NCBI GenBank assembly: GCA_017893485.1
Contig: CM030366.1
Coordinates: 51,118,565 to 51,182,564, forward strand
DNA: 64,000 nucleotides
Direction of reading: 5' to 3'
Origin: Hemerocallis citrina
Taxonomy: Eukaryota; Streptophyta; Magnoliopsida; Asparagales; Asphodelaceae
Shown piece after piece: positions 23,408-35,289 of this stretch. The notes under the pieces were generated by a model. That model made no database searches. It was given only the letters and a program-made list of their open reading frames with translations, and was not told where the DNA came from. The translations under genes and the position numbers were made by a program. Within the stretch, counting starts at the first letter, position 1. Each line of letters opens with the position of its first letter.

Positions 23408-26400
23408 TGTAACCCATGTTTTTCATTTTGTGTATTTTGGAGTGTACTTTTCGTTTTGGTGTATTTTCTCTCTTGTATTTTTTTCTGAACCATATATTGG
23501 ATTCATTTTAAATATATATATTCGTTTTATTTCATTTTGAGCTCTTTGTGTTTGATTGGTTGTTTCTTTTATTTCGTTCTTCATTAGTTGTGTTCTTTCT
23601 TCATTTTTGGTCTCGTTCTCCTCATTTTATTTTTGGGTGTTTGAGGTGGTGGTGTTTGGTTGTGATCCTATTTTCAATCCCATTATTGATCCCTATTTGA
23701 CTACCAAAACCAAATTTAAATTTCCAATCCTATTTGTATTCCTAATTGATTGACCCAATATCCAAAAACCCATTTGGTTAATCCTATTACTAATCTTAAT
23801 ACCCAATACCCATAAAACCACAACTAAAACCCTATATATATAAACCTCTCCCCTCACAAACCCTAACCCTAACTCCATCTCTCACAAATCCCGCCCTCCT
23901 TCTCTCTCTCCCTCTTCTTGCTTGCATCCTGACCCGCACACAACCCCAAACCAGGCCGACAGCCCCCACTCCTCCTCTTTCTCGGCCTGTGTTCAACCCT
24001 GGCACACTCCACACCCGAGCCCTACACCGATCGGCATCTCCCCTCTCCATGTCCATCCCGACCATCTCCTACTCCACCATCATCAACCCTCTTGCACCAT
24101 ATAATCCCCCTACTCTCTCGTGGTGTTCTCTTGTGGCTGCAAGCCACTTTGATCGACTCTCGCTTTTGGAAGTCTTGTTCGTGTGGAGGTTTTCACTCTA
24201 GTTGCTTGGATTTGTTGATTAGCAGGTTTCCGTTCGTGGGTTTTGCTCCTACTTTCGATTGCATCGTTCTTCATCCCCGATTTAAGACAAGTAACTTGTA
24301 CTCCAATTCATTTGTTTGATACAAGTCAAAAAGTTCACCTATAGTGTAGTTGGGTCTAGAGACGACTCTTGTTTATGTTTTGCTTGGTGGGTTTTATCTC
24401 TATTGTGAAAACTTGAACATAGACGACTCACGAAACAATCTTGACATGAATTAACTTAGGATTTTCCCGTTCTTGATTTTGATCTTGTATGTGAGATTTT
24501 TGTGAGAATTCGTAATTTGGTTGAGACCCATGTTAAATACTTGGTGTGGACATATTAGATACCCTAATTCATGATGTTTAGACACTTGGTAGACTCAATT
24601 TCATGTTTGGGTGTGTTTGGATCAATTTTCTTGAATCAATGTCGATTTTGTTTTCAAGGGAAGAATCTGTAGTTTGTCGTTGTTCTGCTTTGGTTGCTAT
24701 TTTGGACTATTTTAAATTCAATATCTTGATTTCGGTATAAAACATGAGTTTTAGATAATTTTTTCTATTTTCAAACCCCTCTGATTGATTATGATTTCGT
24801 ATGACTGAGTTATGACTGTTTTAGTACAGAGGTGTCGATCTATTTCAGATTCTGTTTTTCAATAATTTTGATGACAAATCATTTTAAAGAACTATGCTAC
24901 ATATAATATTTTGATCCAAAACATTGGTCAGTGTTTCTTTATCTAGTTAGGGATTACCCAGAATTTTGGTGAATTTTATTGATGAGTTTTATGTGTTGTT
25001 TTATGCTCGTTTATGAAATCTATACTTGCTGTATTTTGCTCGCTGATCCTGTAAAGAACCTTATTTTCACTATGATTCCTTTTACTTTATGAAAAATGTT
25101 TGTGAAATATGAAAGTTAATATATTTTGTCTATTTTCATCTCCCTTTGGCGGATTTGGATTTCGTTTCACTGGTTGCGAGATACTTCAGTTTTCGTACAG
25201 CATTGTTGGGACTTCCTATTTTTCCAAAGTGTCATTTCTTGATGTTTTTTTATTTTTGATGACTAAACTAATTTTTATGGAATATTATGAAAATTTATAT
25301 TTTGATGCTAGACATATATGGGAATACCCAAGATTTTTGTTGAATTTATTTGAGAGGTTTTCATCAGTTTTCCTGACTGAGAATTCGTTTTTCTTATTTC
25401 TCACTGAACATGTTTTCTGTTTTCAAATCTGTTTTGAGTTATGATGTTGTGAATTACTTTATAACTTATTTATACTCGCTGGATTCGTGTAGAAGTCTAT
25501 TTTCCAGATCCTTTGACGGGTCTGGATTTGGATGTTTGTAGTAGCGGGAATCACTATTTTTGTACAACACTATCTTGTTGTCCTGAATTACAAAGCTAGT
25601 TGTTTTACCCTGTTATGTGTTATCTTATACCTGTACTTGTTTATCTTGCACCCTGAACATGATATATATTATACCCTATTATCCTTGATTTGTTTTGCGA
25701 TACATACATGCATGCCTGATTGTAATAATAAATGACCAAGCAGGGGTTAAGCGAAAGATCTAGTAGTGGAAAATATAGAAATGTGTACTTGGAAGAGGAC
25801 CGGTGTCCTGCCTGCCTGTTACGTGTTCATGACTAGATGATTCACGATCCTGTTACCTGTACCTGATTGCATGCTTCCCTATAGGAAGATGTTCTAAAGA
25901 TAACCACTAGGTTATGCCTGTTTCCTATACCTGACTGCATACTTCCCCTAGGAAGGTGTACTCGGAAGAGAACCACTAGGTTCTACCTGTTCTTGTTATT
26001 ACTATTTCCTATACCTGAGTACACTGCCCTATGGACTCCACTATGAAATCTAAAGCAAAATTGTTTGTTGTAGCAACCATGTGTTATGTTTTTGGAGCGC
26101 ATGAAGTGCTACCTAGATAGTAATATAACAAGACTGACATGACATAATCTGATTTCCTGTTTACCTGAATACCTGATTATCCGGTTACATGATTACATGT
26201 TTACCTATACACTTGTTACCTGTTGCCTGTTACCTGTTTACCTGTTTACTTGACACTTGATACATGTTGCCTGCACCTGTTAGTATACCATGCTACTTGT
26301 TTCTAGTTTCCTGATTCATGTTAGATATTATATTTCTGTTGACACACTTATACCATGCTATGCTTGTTACATAGATTTATCTATCCCATGTACTTGTATC

Positions 26401-26850
26401 CTACATTATAAGTGGCCTGTAACTTGCAATTGACGGGTACTTGTTTTCTCTTTCCCTCTCCTGCAAATTTACTAATTGCATATCACGATGGATGACTGCC
26501 AGATGGTATTGGTGAGATGATATACTAGTGCTGGATTTTTCTGCTTTACTAACTTGAATAAAATGTACTTTATGACTTGGATATTTATCTTGCATTTGGG
26601 CGATGTGATCCAGGATATTTGATTTGTTCAGAACCTGATTTTTTGAGATTATTGTATTTGGTTTCAAGTAATTTCTGTTGGTATCTTGTTTCAATTATGC
26701 ATGTCTGGTTGTATCTTTTGCTTCCGACTCTGATTATTCCTGTGTTATGTTGTAAAGATTCCTGAACAGCTTATGGATGATGAAAATCATTTGCTGGGCT
26801 TTTGTTACATATCCGTATTCCGTATTCTTTTTGGGAAGCGGGGCGTGACA
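23408..26850 (+). repeat. Element D 3' LTR (about 3.44 kb)
   Basis: It begins TGTAACCCATG and ends GGGGCGTGACA, with the same internal order as the 5' LTR: TATA box at about 23832-23846, telo-box at 23858-23866, and the CCTGTT-rich and GTACTCGGAAGA blocks near 25850-26000. Confidence 0.92.
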
Positions 26851-27620
26851 GCTCATCAACCGATTCTTCAAGGATCAAATCGGTCGCAACATGGAGGTGT
26901 ACGTCGACGACATGCTCGTCAAGAGCCAACATAGACCGGACCACGTCACTGACCTGGAGGAAGCCTTTGGGCCCCTTTGGACCCACAATATGAGACTCAA
27001 TCCGGCAAAGTGTGCATTTGGCATCTCCTCATTGAAATTCCTCAAGTTTGTCGTCAGCCAGCATGGCATCGGGGCAAACCCCGTGAAAATCCCGACCATA
27101 ATAGACATGGCCCTTCCTAGAAACGTCAAAGAAGTCCAGAGGTTCACGGGAAGACTGGCGGCCATCAGCCGTTTCCTCTCCAAGTCCGGAGAGAAGTCCC
27201 TCCCATTCTTCAAGGCTTTGCACGGAATTGGAGGCATTGAGTGGGGTACTCAGCAACAAGAGGCGTTCGTCCAATTGAAAGAGTACCTCGCCAACTCTTT
27301 TCTCCTCAGCAAGCCCAAATCAGGCAAGCCACTCTGGCTTTATCTTTCGGCCTCGGAGAATGTGCTCAGTGTTGTTCTTGTCCGAGAAGAAGACGGAGTT
27401 CAAAAGCCGCTATACTACATGAGCAAGGTTCTGCTCGCCGCCGAGACCAGATACTCAAAAATGGAGAAGGTGGCATACGCCTTGGTCATGGCCGCACAGA
27501 AGCTCCGTCCCTATTTCCAAGCGCATTCAATTCAGGTGCTCACAGACCAGCCTCTGAAGGCCATGCTCTACAAGCCCGAGAGCTCTGGACGACTGGTTAA
27601 ATGGTCGATCGAGCTCAGTC
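26851..27620 (+). pseudogene. Element F RT C-terminal half and first RNase H
   Basis: This resumes the RT gene cut by D and stays in the same frame. MEVYVDDMLVKS is the RT active-site motif, intact here. It is followed by the thumb/connection (LNPAKCAFGI) and the first RNase H-like domain (YYMSKVLLAAETRY, LRPYFQAHSIQVLTDQPL). In Tat elements this first RNase H is usually degenerate, and the sequence lacks the expected first acidic residue (LYLSASEN). The frame ends at SGRLVKWSIELS, where solo LTR G splits the codon series at 27620/27621. Confidence 0.93.
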
Positions 27621-28249
27621 TGTAACGCCCCGAATCCCAAATATACTGAATTCGAGATGTTCTACAGGATATTTTCACTTCCTTTAGTACAATTTTACAA
27701 GGAAATTTAAACTTTTCACTTTACATCAGAGTTTACATCAATATTACACTTTTTATTTGCACAGCGGAAGTAAAATTTACAACAATGAAACAAATGTACA
27801 ACAACATGGTTTAATCTTTAGGCATCCATTCCTCTTTAACCTTTAACATGCCATTTACCTGCATATAAGACTGTGGGTACGTCAGTTTATTCAACCGATG
27901 ATCATTATACACGGCCATCCTCTCTATACCGGAAATAGTATAACTTAATTTTCCATATTTAGCAAACACAAACTTGTCACAAATCAAACTAAAGGGACTA
28001 CCCTATTGATGTCGTGTTGTGATTGTGCACTTAGTCCTTAATGCATTTGTTTATAATACATGACACTAATGCGCACTTGTTCGGATTCTATGCATCCCAT
28101 ACTACATAGGTCCGATGGCAAGCCCTTAATCGTTCTTCATCTTGGTAGGGTTCAATCCCTCGTTATGACTTAATCTACTACTGTAACTACGGTAGGTATC
28201 CTAGATGATCTATGAGTGCAAGCACGTATACAGAAAACCTGGAGGGGAA

Positions 28250-28505
28250 TCCCACGTCATGTCACGACTTATCGTGAAGAACCTGTGGCAATTCAGCCTC
28301 CTTCATGGCACACGATCCTCATGCAGTCACCAAACATCCCACAAGCGTTGCCACCGGGACGGTACCCTGGAGCAGTATTCACGTCATATCACGACGCATC
28401 GTGAAGAACCTGTGAAATACTCTCCGCCGCCACGGTACCCTGGAGCCGTATCCACGTCATGTCACGACACATCGTGAAGAACCTATGAAATACTCTCCGC
28501 CGCAA
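28250..28505. repeat. Imperfect repeats around CACGTCATGTCACGAC in solo LTR G
   Basis: The block CACGTCAT(G/A)TCACGAC followed by ATCGTGAAGAACCT occurs at about 28253, 28380 and 28452. The last two copies share the following AATACTCTCCGCCGC, giving a 72-bp period. Confidence 0.6.
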
Positions 28506-29228
28506 ATCCGATGGCCCTCACTCGTATTTTTCTCCTACTTTCATCACGTCTTCACTATGTACTAGTCCTTATTTTAATAGAATCATGAATAAAATCAAAG
28601 TTCTAGAGTTAGCCTCTCCACTAACCGGACTTATTCATTTATACAAACGTGACCAACCTTGGTCTTTCACTTCAATATTTCATTTCTTTTTCTTTCCAAT
28701 TGCCGGGGGAGACTTAGCTACTCTTTCAATTCAATTCCAATTCACAATGTCCACATTGGGTACTTATAACTCATAAAATTCATATTCATAACCAACGAAT
28801 TTCTTTTTCATCAGCATGATCTCTAATTCATTCATTAATCCATAATCATACATGAATTCATGCAATTTATCAATTAATAATTTCACATTTGAAATTCACA
28901 TCACTAATGAATACTCATACTTCATATTTTTCCACATTATTCTCAAGTGAGAATAAATTGCATTATGTCACACAACAAGGTTTCTTTTTGCCAAATCACC
29001 TTCTAATACTTCATTTCAATTTATTCTTATAACCTATAATTTTTCACAAGTTTATACTCTAGAACCATAGTTCTATTTATGTCATTTATTCACAAACCAT
29101 AGTTTATCTCTTTCAAATAAAGCCCAAATCATTTTTATAAAATCCCTTACATTTTTATGAGAATAACCATATTTTTTTCACAATTTTTGGACACCTAGAA
29201 ACCCAAAAAAAAATATTTTTTTATACTT

Positions 29229-29305
29229 GCCGAGGGTAGGATTCGAACCCAGGCACACGGAGAACACAGCCAAGAGCACCCGCCGATAGGCCAAACTGTG
29301 CCAGC
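29229..29305 (-). repeat. tRNA-derived (SINE-like) module 1 in solo LTR G
   Basis: On the minus strand TGGCACAGTTTGG (29291-29303) resembles a Pol III A box, and GGGTTCGAATCC (29239-29250) matches the B box, about 40 bases apart. It then runs into an A/T stretch. I cannot fold a full cloverleaf, so I call it tRNA-derived rather than a tRNA gene. Confidence 0.5.
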
Positions 29306-29389
29306 GGTATAAGGAGGGCAAAAGAGTATTTATTACTCTCGGTCGGTATTTTATTTGTTTACACAAAATGTGAGAATATATATGCGGCT

Positions 29390-29455
29390 AAGGGTAATCG
29401 AACCGTTCAACACAGAGAACCCAACCGCTCCGCAAGACCACTTGAGCTACGCGCT
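29390..29455 (-). repeat. tRNA-derived (SINE-like) module 2 in solo LTR G
   Basis: On the minus strand TAGCTCAAGTGG (29438-29449) fits the A box and GGTTCGATTAC (29394-29404) fits a slightly decayed B box, 33 bases apart. The spacer shares GGTTCTCTGTGT-like sequence with module 1, so the two may be diverged copies. Confidence 0.45.
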
Positions 29456-30516
29456 CAGTTGTCAAAAGTATAGTTTCAAATCCCTTTAACTTATGCTCTC
29501 TGTTATTTAGAACATTTCGATGTTCAACTAGCTTTTGTTTCATTTTGCTCTCATCAAAATATACTGTATAACTCCAGATTAATTCTACTTCACATGATTT
29601 ATATGTCAGTGTGAGCAAAATAATTTTTGTAATAATAAAAAGATATTTTTACACATTTAATTCAAATTATACATTCTAGCACTACCATTTCTCTCTTTTT
29701 GATGTTTCTTTGCCTCATAGTGTTCTAATCTTTTTGACAATACATTTCACATTAATCCACTGATTTTAATCATTTATCTACATACAACTCTTATTTGAAT
29801 TTATTCACTCCATATCAACACAAAGGGTCTATTTAACACAAAACTCAAACTACTAACTTTGTGGGTAGTTCTTTGACATTAAGAAATGTAGTTTCATTAA
29901 ATCAACCTATGCTTCTAGTCAAATCATGTACATCACAATATATATAACCACTTATCAATTTGCATGTTCACATCTCAATCATTCAAGAAAGTTATTCTTT
30001 TCAAAAGTGTGCTCTTTCTTAATCAATTTCATGCTTCAAATTTCCAATTAAACTAGCATGCAATGCTACTTTAAGAGTAGGGAAATTTTTACCCACAACT
30101 CAACTTTAATAATAAAACCACATACAAGTTATTCATAATCATTCCAATCAATTTATAAACTAACTTTCCAATTAAACATGCATTCTTATTAGTATTTTCC
30201 ATGCATCATGTCTCAATATAATACTAGCATCATTTCTAATTAGAAATAAGGAAAATCAAACCCACCTTGTATGGAGAGAAAACAACACAATAGCAACAAA
30301 GTTCTTGCAACGAGATGCACCTCCTCCTAGACGATGCGCGCACAAGCTCCACAAACACCAAACCCGAGCTCCTCTCCTTGGATAGCCGGCCCTTCTCTTT
30401 GGAAAAATGCAAGCACAAACTCCCTCACAACTCAATCTTTTTAACTCACAACTACTCTTAGACTATAGATTTGGAAGGTAATTTTAAGCACAAAATAACT
30501 AGCCATGGGAGGGGGG

Positions 30517-30527
30517 TATTTATACTA
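30517..30527 (-). promoter_or_regulatory. TATA box of solo LTR G (minus strand)
   Basis: On the minus strand TAGTATAAATA is followed by CCCCCC, about 575 bases from the LTR start at 31100. This fixes the orientation of G as minus. Confidence 0.6.
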
Positions 30528-31100
30528 AAAATTAACTAGAATGGAGGGCTAGGATTAGTTGGTTAGTTGTAGGATGGAAGGCTAGGATGAGAGTAGGAGT
30601 TACAATAACTACCCACATCTAGATAACCACCACCATGATCACCATTTAAACTTTTCATTTCCCTCCAAAAGATAAGCACAACCGGCCATAAAAGAGCATG
30701 CATTTTGCACGTGTACGTGTAGTGCACGTGCATGCAACTAGGCCTAAAATTGTACATTAAATTTTGTATAAAAATAAAATAATCTTTTAAATTGTATTCT
30801 ACATGACAAGTTGTGTAAAAATATAGTCCATGGGCTTTAGTTTATGGGCCAAAATAGTTATTTTAAAATAAAATAAGTAAATTACATTTTGGGCTCTAAG
30901 AAAAAGGCTTTAAAATAAGGCTTTCTATTTATTTAAAGAAAAGGCTTTTGTACATAATATAATTTGAGAATACATATTTAAATATTTATACACATCACAA
31001 TAAATATAATTATAAGATTTAATTCAACTAAAATATTGCACGTGCACACTACGTGCAAAGTAAAATAATTTTTCATTAATTGAAAAACCAGGGTATTACA

Positions 31101-32902
31101 CAGTCAATACGACATTTGCTATTAGCCAAGGACAGGCCCTCACCGAGTTCATCACGGAATGCACCACCACCAAGCAACCCGAAAGCGGGGAGGCCGACTA
31201 GACGTGGGAAGTTTACGTCGATGGCTCCTCCTGCGAAGCGGAGAGTGGTGTGGGTATCATTCTGCGTGGTCCTAAAAATTTCCTTCTTCAATATTGCCTC
31301 CGCCTCAACTTCCCAACCTCTAACAATGAGGCTGAGTATAAGGCCATGATTGCAAGGCTCACCCTGGCGCATTGGGCAGGCGCCAGATGGATCAGGACCT
31401 TTAGCGACTCACAGCTTGTGGTCAATCAAATCACTGGAGAGTACGAGGCTCGTGACGATCGGATGATCAGGTACTTGGCCATGGTCCAGCGGCTATTGGC
31501 GTCCTTTGACGAATCTGCAGTCTTAAGGATCCCCAGAGAACAGAACGCCCAGGCCGACGCTCTGTCAAAGTTAGCCTCCTCGTCCTTCAAGGGTCTTGCT
31601 CGCACCGTCCTGATCGAAGTACTCCTGAAGTCGAGTGCTGATCTCCCCGAGACCCTCTGCATCGAAGACGGAGCTCACCCTGACGATTGGACCACTCCCA
31701 TCAAAAATTTTCTAATCAAAGGGGAGCTCCCCGAAGACCGAGCCGAGGCAAGGCGGGTCAGGGTCCATTCAGAAAGGTTTGCCATGATCAGTGAGACCCT
31801 CTTCAAAACGTCATACACTACAATGGACGGAAGACCCTACCTCCGCTGCTTAACCCCCAACGAGGCAAAATACGCTCTCAAGGAGCTCTATGAAGGAATC
31901 GACGGGTGCTATATGGGAAGCCGATCGCTCGCACGAAAGGCTCTGAATCATGGGTACTACTGGCCCACAATGGTCCAAGACGCCCTGGCCCTGGTAAAGA
32001 AATGTGGCCCCTGTCAAAGGTTCTCCCCAGTGAAAAGAGCTCCGCAAGCGAACCTCCGCTCCTTGGCCAGTCCTACTCCCTTTGCTATGTGGGGAATGGA
32101 TCTGGTAGGCCCATTTCGGAAGGCAACGGGCAAAAGAAAGTTTCTCATAGTGGCGATCAACTACTTCACGAAGTGAATCGAGGCCGGGCCTATGACCACG
32201 ATCACTGAACAGCAGACCCAACAATTTTTTTGGAAGCACATCGTCTGTCAGTTCGGGATTCCCCAAGTACTCATCACAGATAATGTGACTCAATTTGCGG
32301 GCAAGAATTTTCGAAACTTCTGCGAAGATCTCGGGATCCAGCAGTGCTTTTCTTCGGTATGCCAGCCACAGTCAAACGGCCAGGCCGAGAACGCAAACCG
32401 CCAGATCCTTGACGGTCTCAAGAAATGACTTGATAACTCTTCCAAGAGGTTATGGGTCGACGAACTGCCGAGCGTTCTCTGGGCCCACCGAACGACGAAG
32501 AGAATCCCCACGGCAGAGTCGCCATTCAATCTGACATACGGCACGGAGGCCGTGATCCCCCTAGAGATCGGACTCCCTTCGCCCCGGATCATGGCCTTCG
32601 ACGAAGCAAGCAACTCGACACAGCTACGTGCCGACCTGGATCTCATAGACGAGGTCAGAGAGAAGTCCGCCATCAGAAGGAACACCTACCAGCAGAGGAT
32701 CGAAAGCTTCTACAATAAAAAGGTGCATCCCACCAACATCAAGCTCAGGGACATCATCCTCCGGAAGCTAGCGATATCCAACCCTGACCAAAAGAGGAAA
32801 CTGGCCCCAAACTGGGAAGGCCCATACAAGGTATCTGAGGTCGTACACCCGGACATGTACCGTCTAACCGACCAGGAAGGCAAGGCTGTCAAGAGGCCCT
32901 AG
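31101..32902 (+). pseudogene. Element F second RNase H and integrase
   Basis: This continues F pol after G. The archaeal-type second RNase H of Tat elements reads WEVYVDGSSCEAESGVG, NNEAEYKAMIARL and FSDSQLVVNQI, with its acidic residues intact. Integrase follows, with GMDLVGPF, ITDNVTQFAG and NGQAENANRQIL (D, D, E kept), and a C-terminal LAPNWEGPYKV block. The zinc finger keeps CGPCQR, but both His positions appear to be Tyr (ELYEG, GCYMG). Stops are TAG at about 31199, TGA 32174, TGA 32426 and TAG 32900. All are in one frame and occur where relatives have Trp or Arg, so the gene died by point mutation without frameshifts. Confidence 0.93.
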
Positions 32903-33083
32903 AATGCAGAGCACCTCATCAAATTCATAGAAGGGGAGGGTTATCCTCTACAGCCAATGTAAATTATGAAAAGTGTAATCGGCACGTCGTGCCTTGTTTT
33001 TGTAAAGTTCAAGTATGTTGTAATTATGTCAGCTTTCTTAAAAAAAAACTTTTGTTCGTATTAGCCTTCTTTAAAAAACATAT

Positions 33084-33395
33084 CTAGGGCTCGGCACTCG
33101 AAAAAAACCACGAGCCACAGAAAGCTTCTCTTACAAGCTTAGGGCTCGACACTCGAAAGAAACTGCGAGCCACAAAAAGCTTCTCTTACAAGCTTAGGGT
33201 TCGGCGCTCGAAAGAAACTGCGAGCCACAAAACGCTTCTCTTACAAGCTTAGGGTTCGGCGCTCGGAGGAAACTGTGAGCCACAAAAAGCTTCTCTTACA
33301 AGCTTAGGGTTCAGCACTCGGAAAAAACCGCGAGCGACAAAAAACCTCACTTACAAGCCTGGGGCTCGGCGCCCGGACGGCACCTCAAGTCAGAA
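33084..33395 (+). repeat. 55-bp tandem array 1 (about 5.5 units) in element F 3' region
   Basis: Units starting AGGG(C/T)TCG begin at about 33086, 33141, 33196, 33251, 33306 and 33361, exactly 55 bases apart. Each carries GCGAGCCACAAAAAGCTTCT. The monomer resembles that of array 2 at 38545-39060. Confidence 0.9.
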
Positions 33396-33411
33396 CAAGT
33401 CACCTCTAAGG

Positions 33412-34510
33412 CATGGGGGACTCGGCATTGGCCTCGAGCACGGTTTGGGTTTGTTCAAGCCCATCAACCTATGCGCTCGGCGATGACCGTCAGCTACACC
33501 CGAGCTATCTACCCGAGAACAGGCGTGGGGGCTCATCGTCGACCTCGAGCAAGGCCTTGGCTTTCTTCAAAGCCATGCAACCTTTTATGCTCGGCGACGA
33601 CCTTCAGCTACGCCCATCACTGGCTTCTCTACGGTATGGGGGCTCGGCATCTACCTCGAGCATGGTTTGGGTTTGTTCGAGCCCATCAACCTATGCGCTC
33701 GACGATGACCGTCAGCTACACCCGTGCTATCTACCCGAGAACAGGTGTAGGGGCTCGTCGTCGACCTCGAGCAAGGCCTAGGCTTTCTTCAAAGCCATGC
33801 AACCTTTTACGCTCGGCGATGACCTTCAGCTATGCCCATCATAGGCTTCTCTAAGGTATGGGGGCTCGGCATCGGCCTCGAGCATGGTTTGGGTTTGTTC
33901 AAGCCCATCAACCTATGCGCTCGGCGATGACCGTCAGCTGCACCCATGTTGTCTACCCGAGAATAGGTGTGGGGGCTCATCGTTGACCTCGAGCAAGGCC
34001 TTGGCTTTCTCTGAAGCCATGCGACCTTTACGCTCGGCGAAGACCTTCAACTACGCCCATCACTGGCTTCTCTAAGGTATGGGGGCTCAGCATCGGCCTC
34101 GAGCATGGTTTGGGTTTGTTCAAATCCATCAACCTATGTGCTCGGTGATGACCGCCAGCTACCCCCGTGCTATCTACCCGAGAACAGGTGTGGGGGCTCG
34201 TCGTTGACCTCGAGCAAGGGCTTGGCTTTCTTCAAAGCCACGCGACCTTTACGCTCGGCGACAACCTTTGGCTACGCCTATCATTGGCTTCTCTTAGGTA
34301 TGGGGGCTCGACATCAACCTCGGGGATGGTTTAGGTTTGTTCAAGCTCATCAACCTATGCGCTCGGCGATGACCTCAGGTTACACCCATACTATTTGTGT
34401 GGGCTCGGTTTGGACCTCAAGCAAGGCCTTGGCATTTTCAAGCCATACCTATTTATGCTCGGTGATGACCTTCGACCATGCCCATTCCAAAAGTTTCCAT
34501 TTAAGATTTA
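33412..34510 (+). repeat. 221-223-bp tandem array (about 5 units) in element F 3' region
   Basis: Units starting (T/C)ATGGGGG(A/G)CTCG begin at 33412, 33635, 33857, 34078 and 34299. Each carries CTCGAGCA, GGTTTGGGTTTGTTCAAGC and GCTCGGCGATGACC. The last unit is shorter and more diverged. Repetitive Ser/Thr-rich open frames here are translations of the repeat. Confidence 0.9.
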
Positions 34511-35289
34511 GGGCGCTCGCCTTTGGTAAACGCCCCAAGCCCCGGACCGTTTTTTGACCCACCTCTCACCCACGAACAACTCGGGGTTTACGGCTAACAG
34601 AGCCAAAACCCCGAATTGTTCGCGGGCGGCAGGGGAGCCACCGACCCAGGACTCTCGCCAAGCCTCCGGACCAATTGGACGATCCACCAGTTATCCACGA
34701 GCAACTCGGAGCTTACGGCCCTCAGAGCCAAAAGCCCGAATTGTTCGAGGGTGACAGGTGAGCCACCAACCCGGAACTCTCGAACCAAAATTCCACTTAC
34801 GGGCACCCGCCTTCGGCAGGCACCCGAATTGTCAGCAGGTGGTAGATGAGTCACTGCCAGTAGCTGATGAAGAAACACTGCAGAGAGGGGGATTATATAG
34901 CTCCCTGAGCAGCGCATTTATTACATCGAGAAGTCCAAACGGTGGAAGGCAAAACATCGCTATTAATGTTTATCGGAAGGCAAAACGTCACTCATTGGGC
35001 GTTGCTTACAAAAAACTACTGTGCGGCCTTTTGCCTCGGTGGCGACACCCTGCAAAGCCAAGCTTGGCAACAATCCCAAGCTACACACCTGCCCTCACAC
35101 AATGAATCGTCAAAGTTAAAGAAGTCAGAAGTTTTTATTACTTATAGAGCGCCAGAAATGGCCGCCCAATACAATGAAAAGCTTACAAATCACTCATTGC
35201 TCGGCTGAAAATGCAAATTCGGTGCTTCCCACCGGTTCCTTCGCATGTTTGACCTGTCCAATCGAGGAAGGCACTCCAGCAACAGAACT
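34511..35289 (+). other. Spacer with two diverged repeats, no gene recognised
   Basis: Two imperfect copies of a block around CACGA(A/G)CAACTCGG and CCGAATTGTTCG begin near 34572 and 34698. The rest (34850-35289) shows no motif or credible coding frame. Confidence 0.6.

Larger units (their letters stand above)
15111..26850 (+). mobile_element. Element D: Tekay/Del-like chromovirus with both LTRs
   Basis: A complete structure of about 11.7 kb: 5' LTR (15111-18609), tRNA-Met primer site, gag, pol, polypurine tract and 3' LTR (23408-26850). The target duplication is GCTCG/GCTCA in the RT gene of F. The LTRs match at roughly nine of ten bases by eye, so it is old. Pol is mostly in one frame with scattered stops. 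Two intron-like segments interrupt gag and the gag/protease junction. Confidence 0.93.
27621..31100 (-). mobile_element. Solo LTR G (3480 bp, reverse orientation)
   Basis: It begins TGTAACGCCCCGAATCCC and ends CCAGGGTATTACA, flanked on both sides by CAGTC (27616-27620 and 31101-31105), a perfect 5-bp target duplication. On the minus strand it runs TGTAATACCC...GGGGCGTTACA, chromovirus-like, with a TATA box about 575 bases in. It has no primer site, polypurine tract or coding domain, so it is best read as a solo LTR left by LTR-LTR recombination. Its 28070-28200 part matches E at about 40510-40625, so G and E are one family. Confidence 0.85.

Noticed and set aside
29229..29455. True tRNA genes
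   Set aside because: A and B boxes are present, but acceptor and anticodon stems cannot be formed convincingly; kept only as tRNA-derived modules.
33084..33395. CRISPR-like appearance of regular 55-bp units
   Set aside because: The whole unit repeats, with no unique spacers between short repeats, and the sequence is plant nuclear DNA.
33413..34557. Serine/threonine-rich open frames over the 221-bp array
   Set aside because: Repeat translations in several overlapping frames; no domain and no conserved start.
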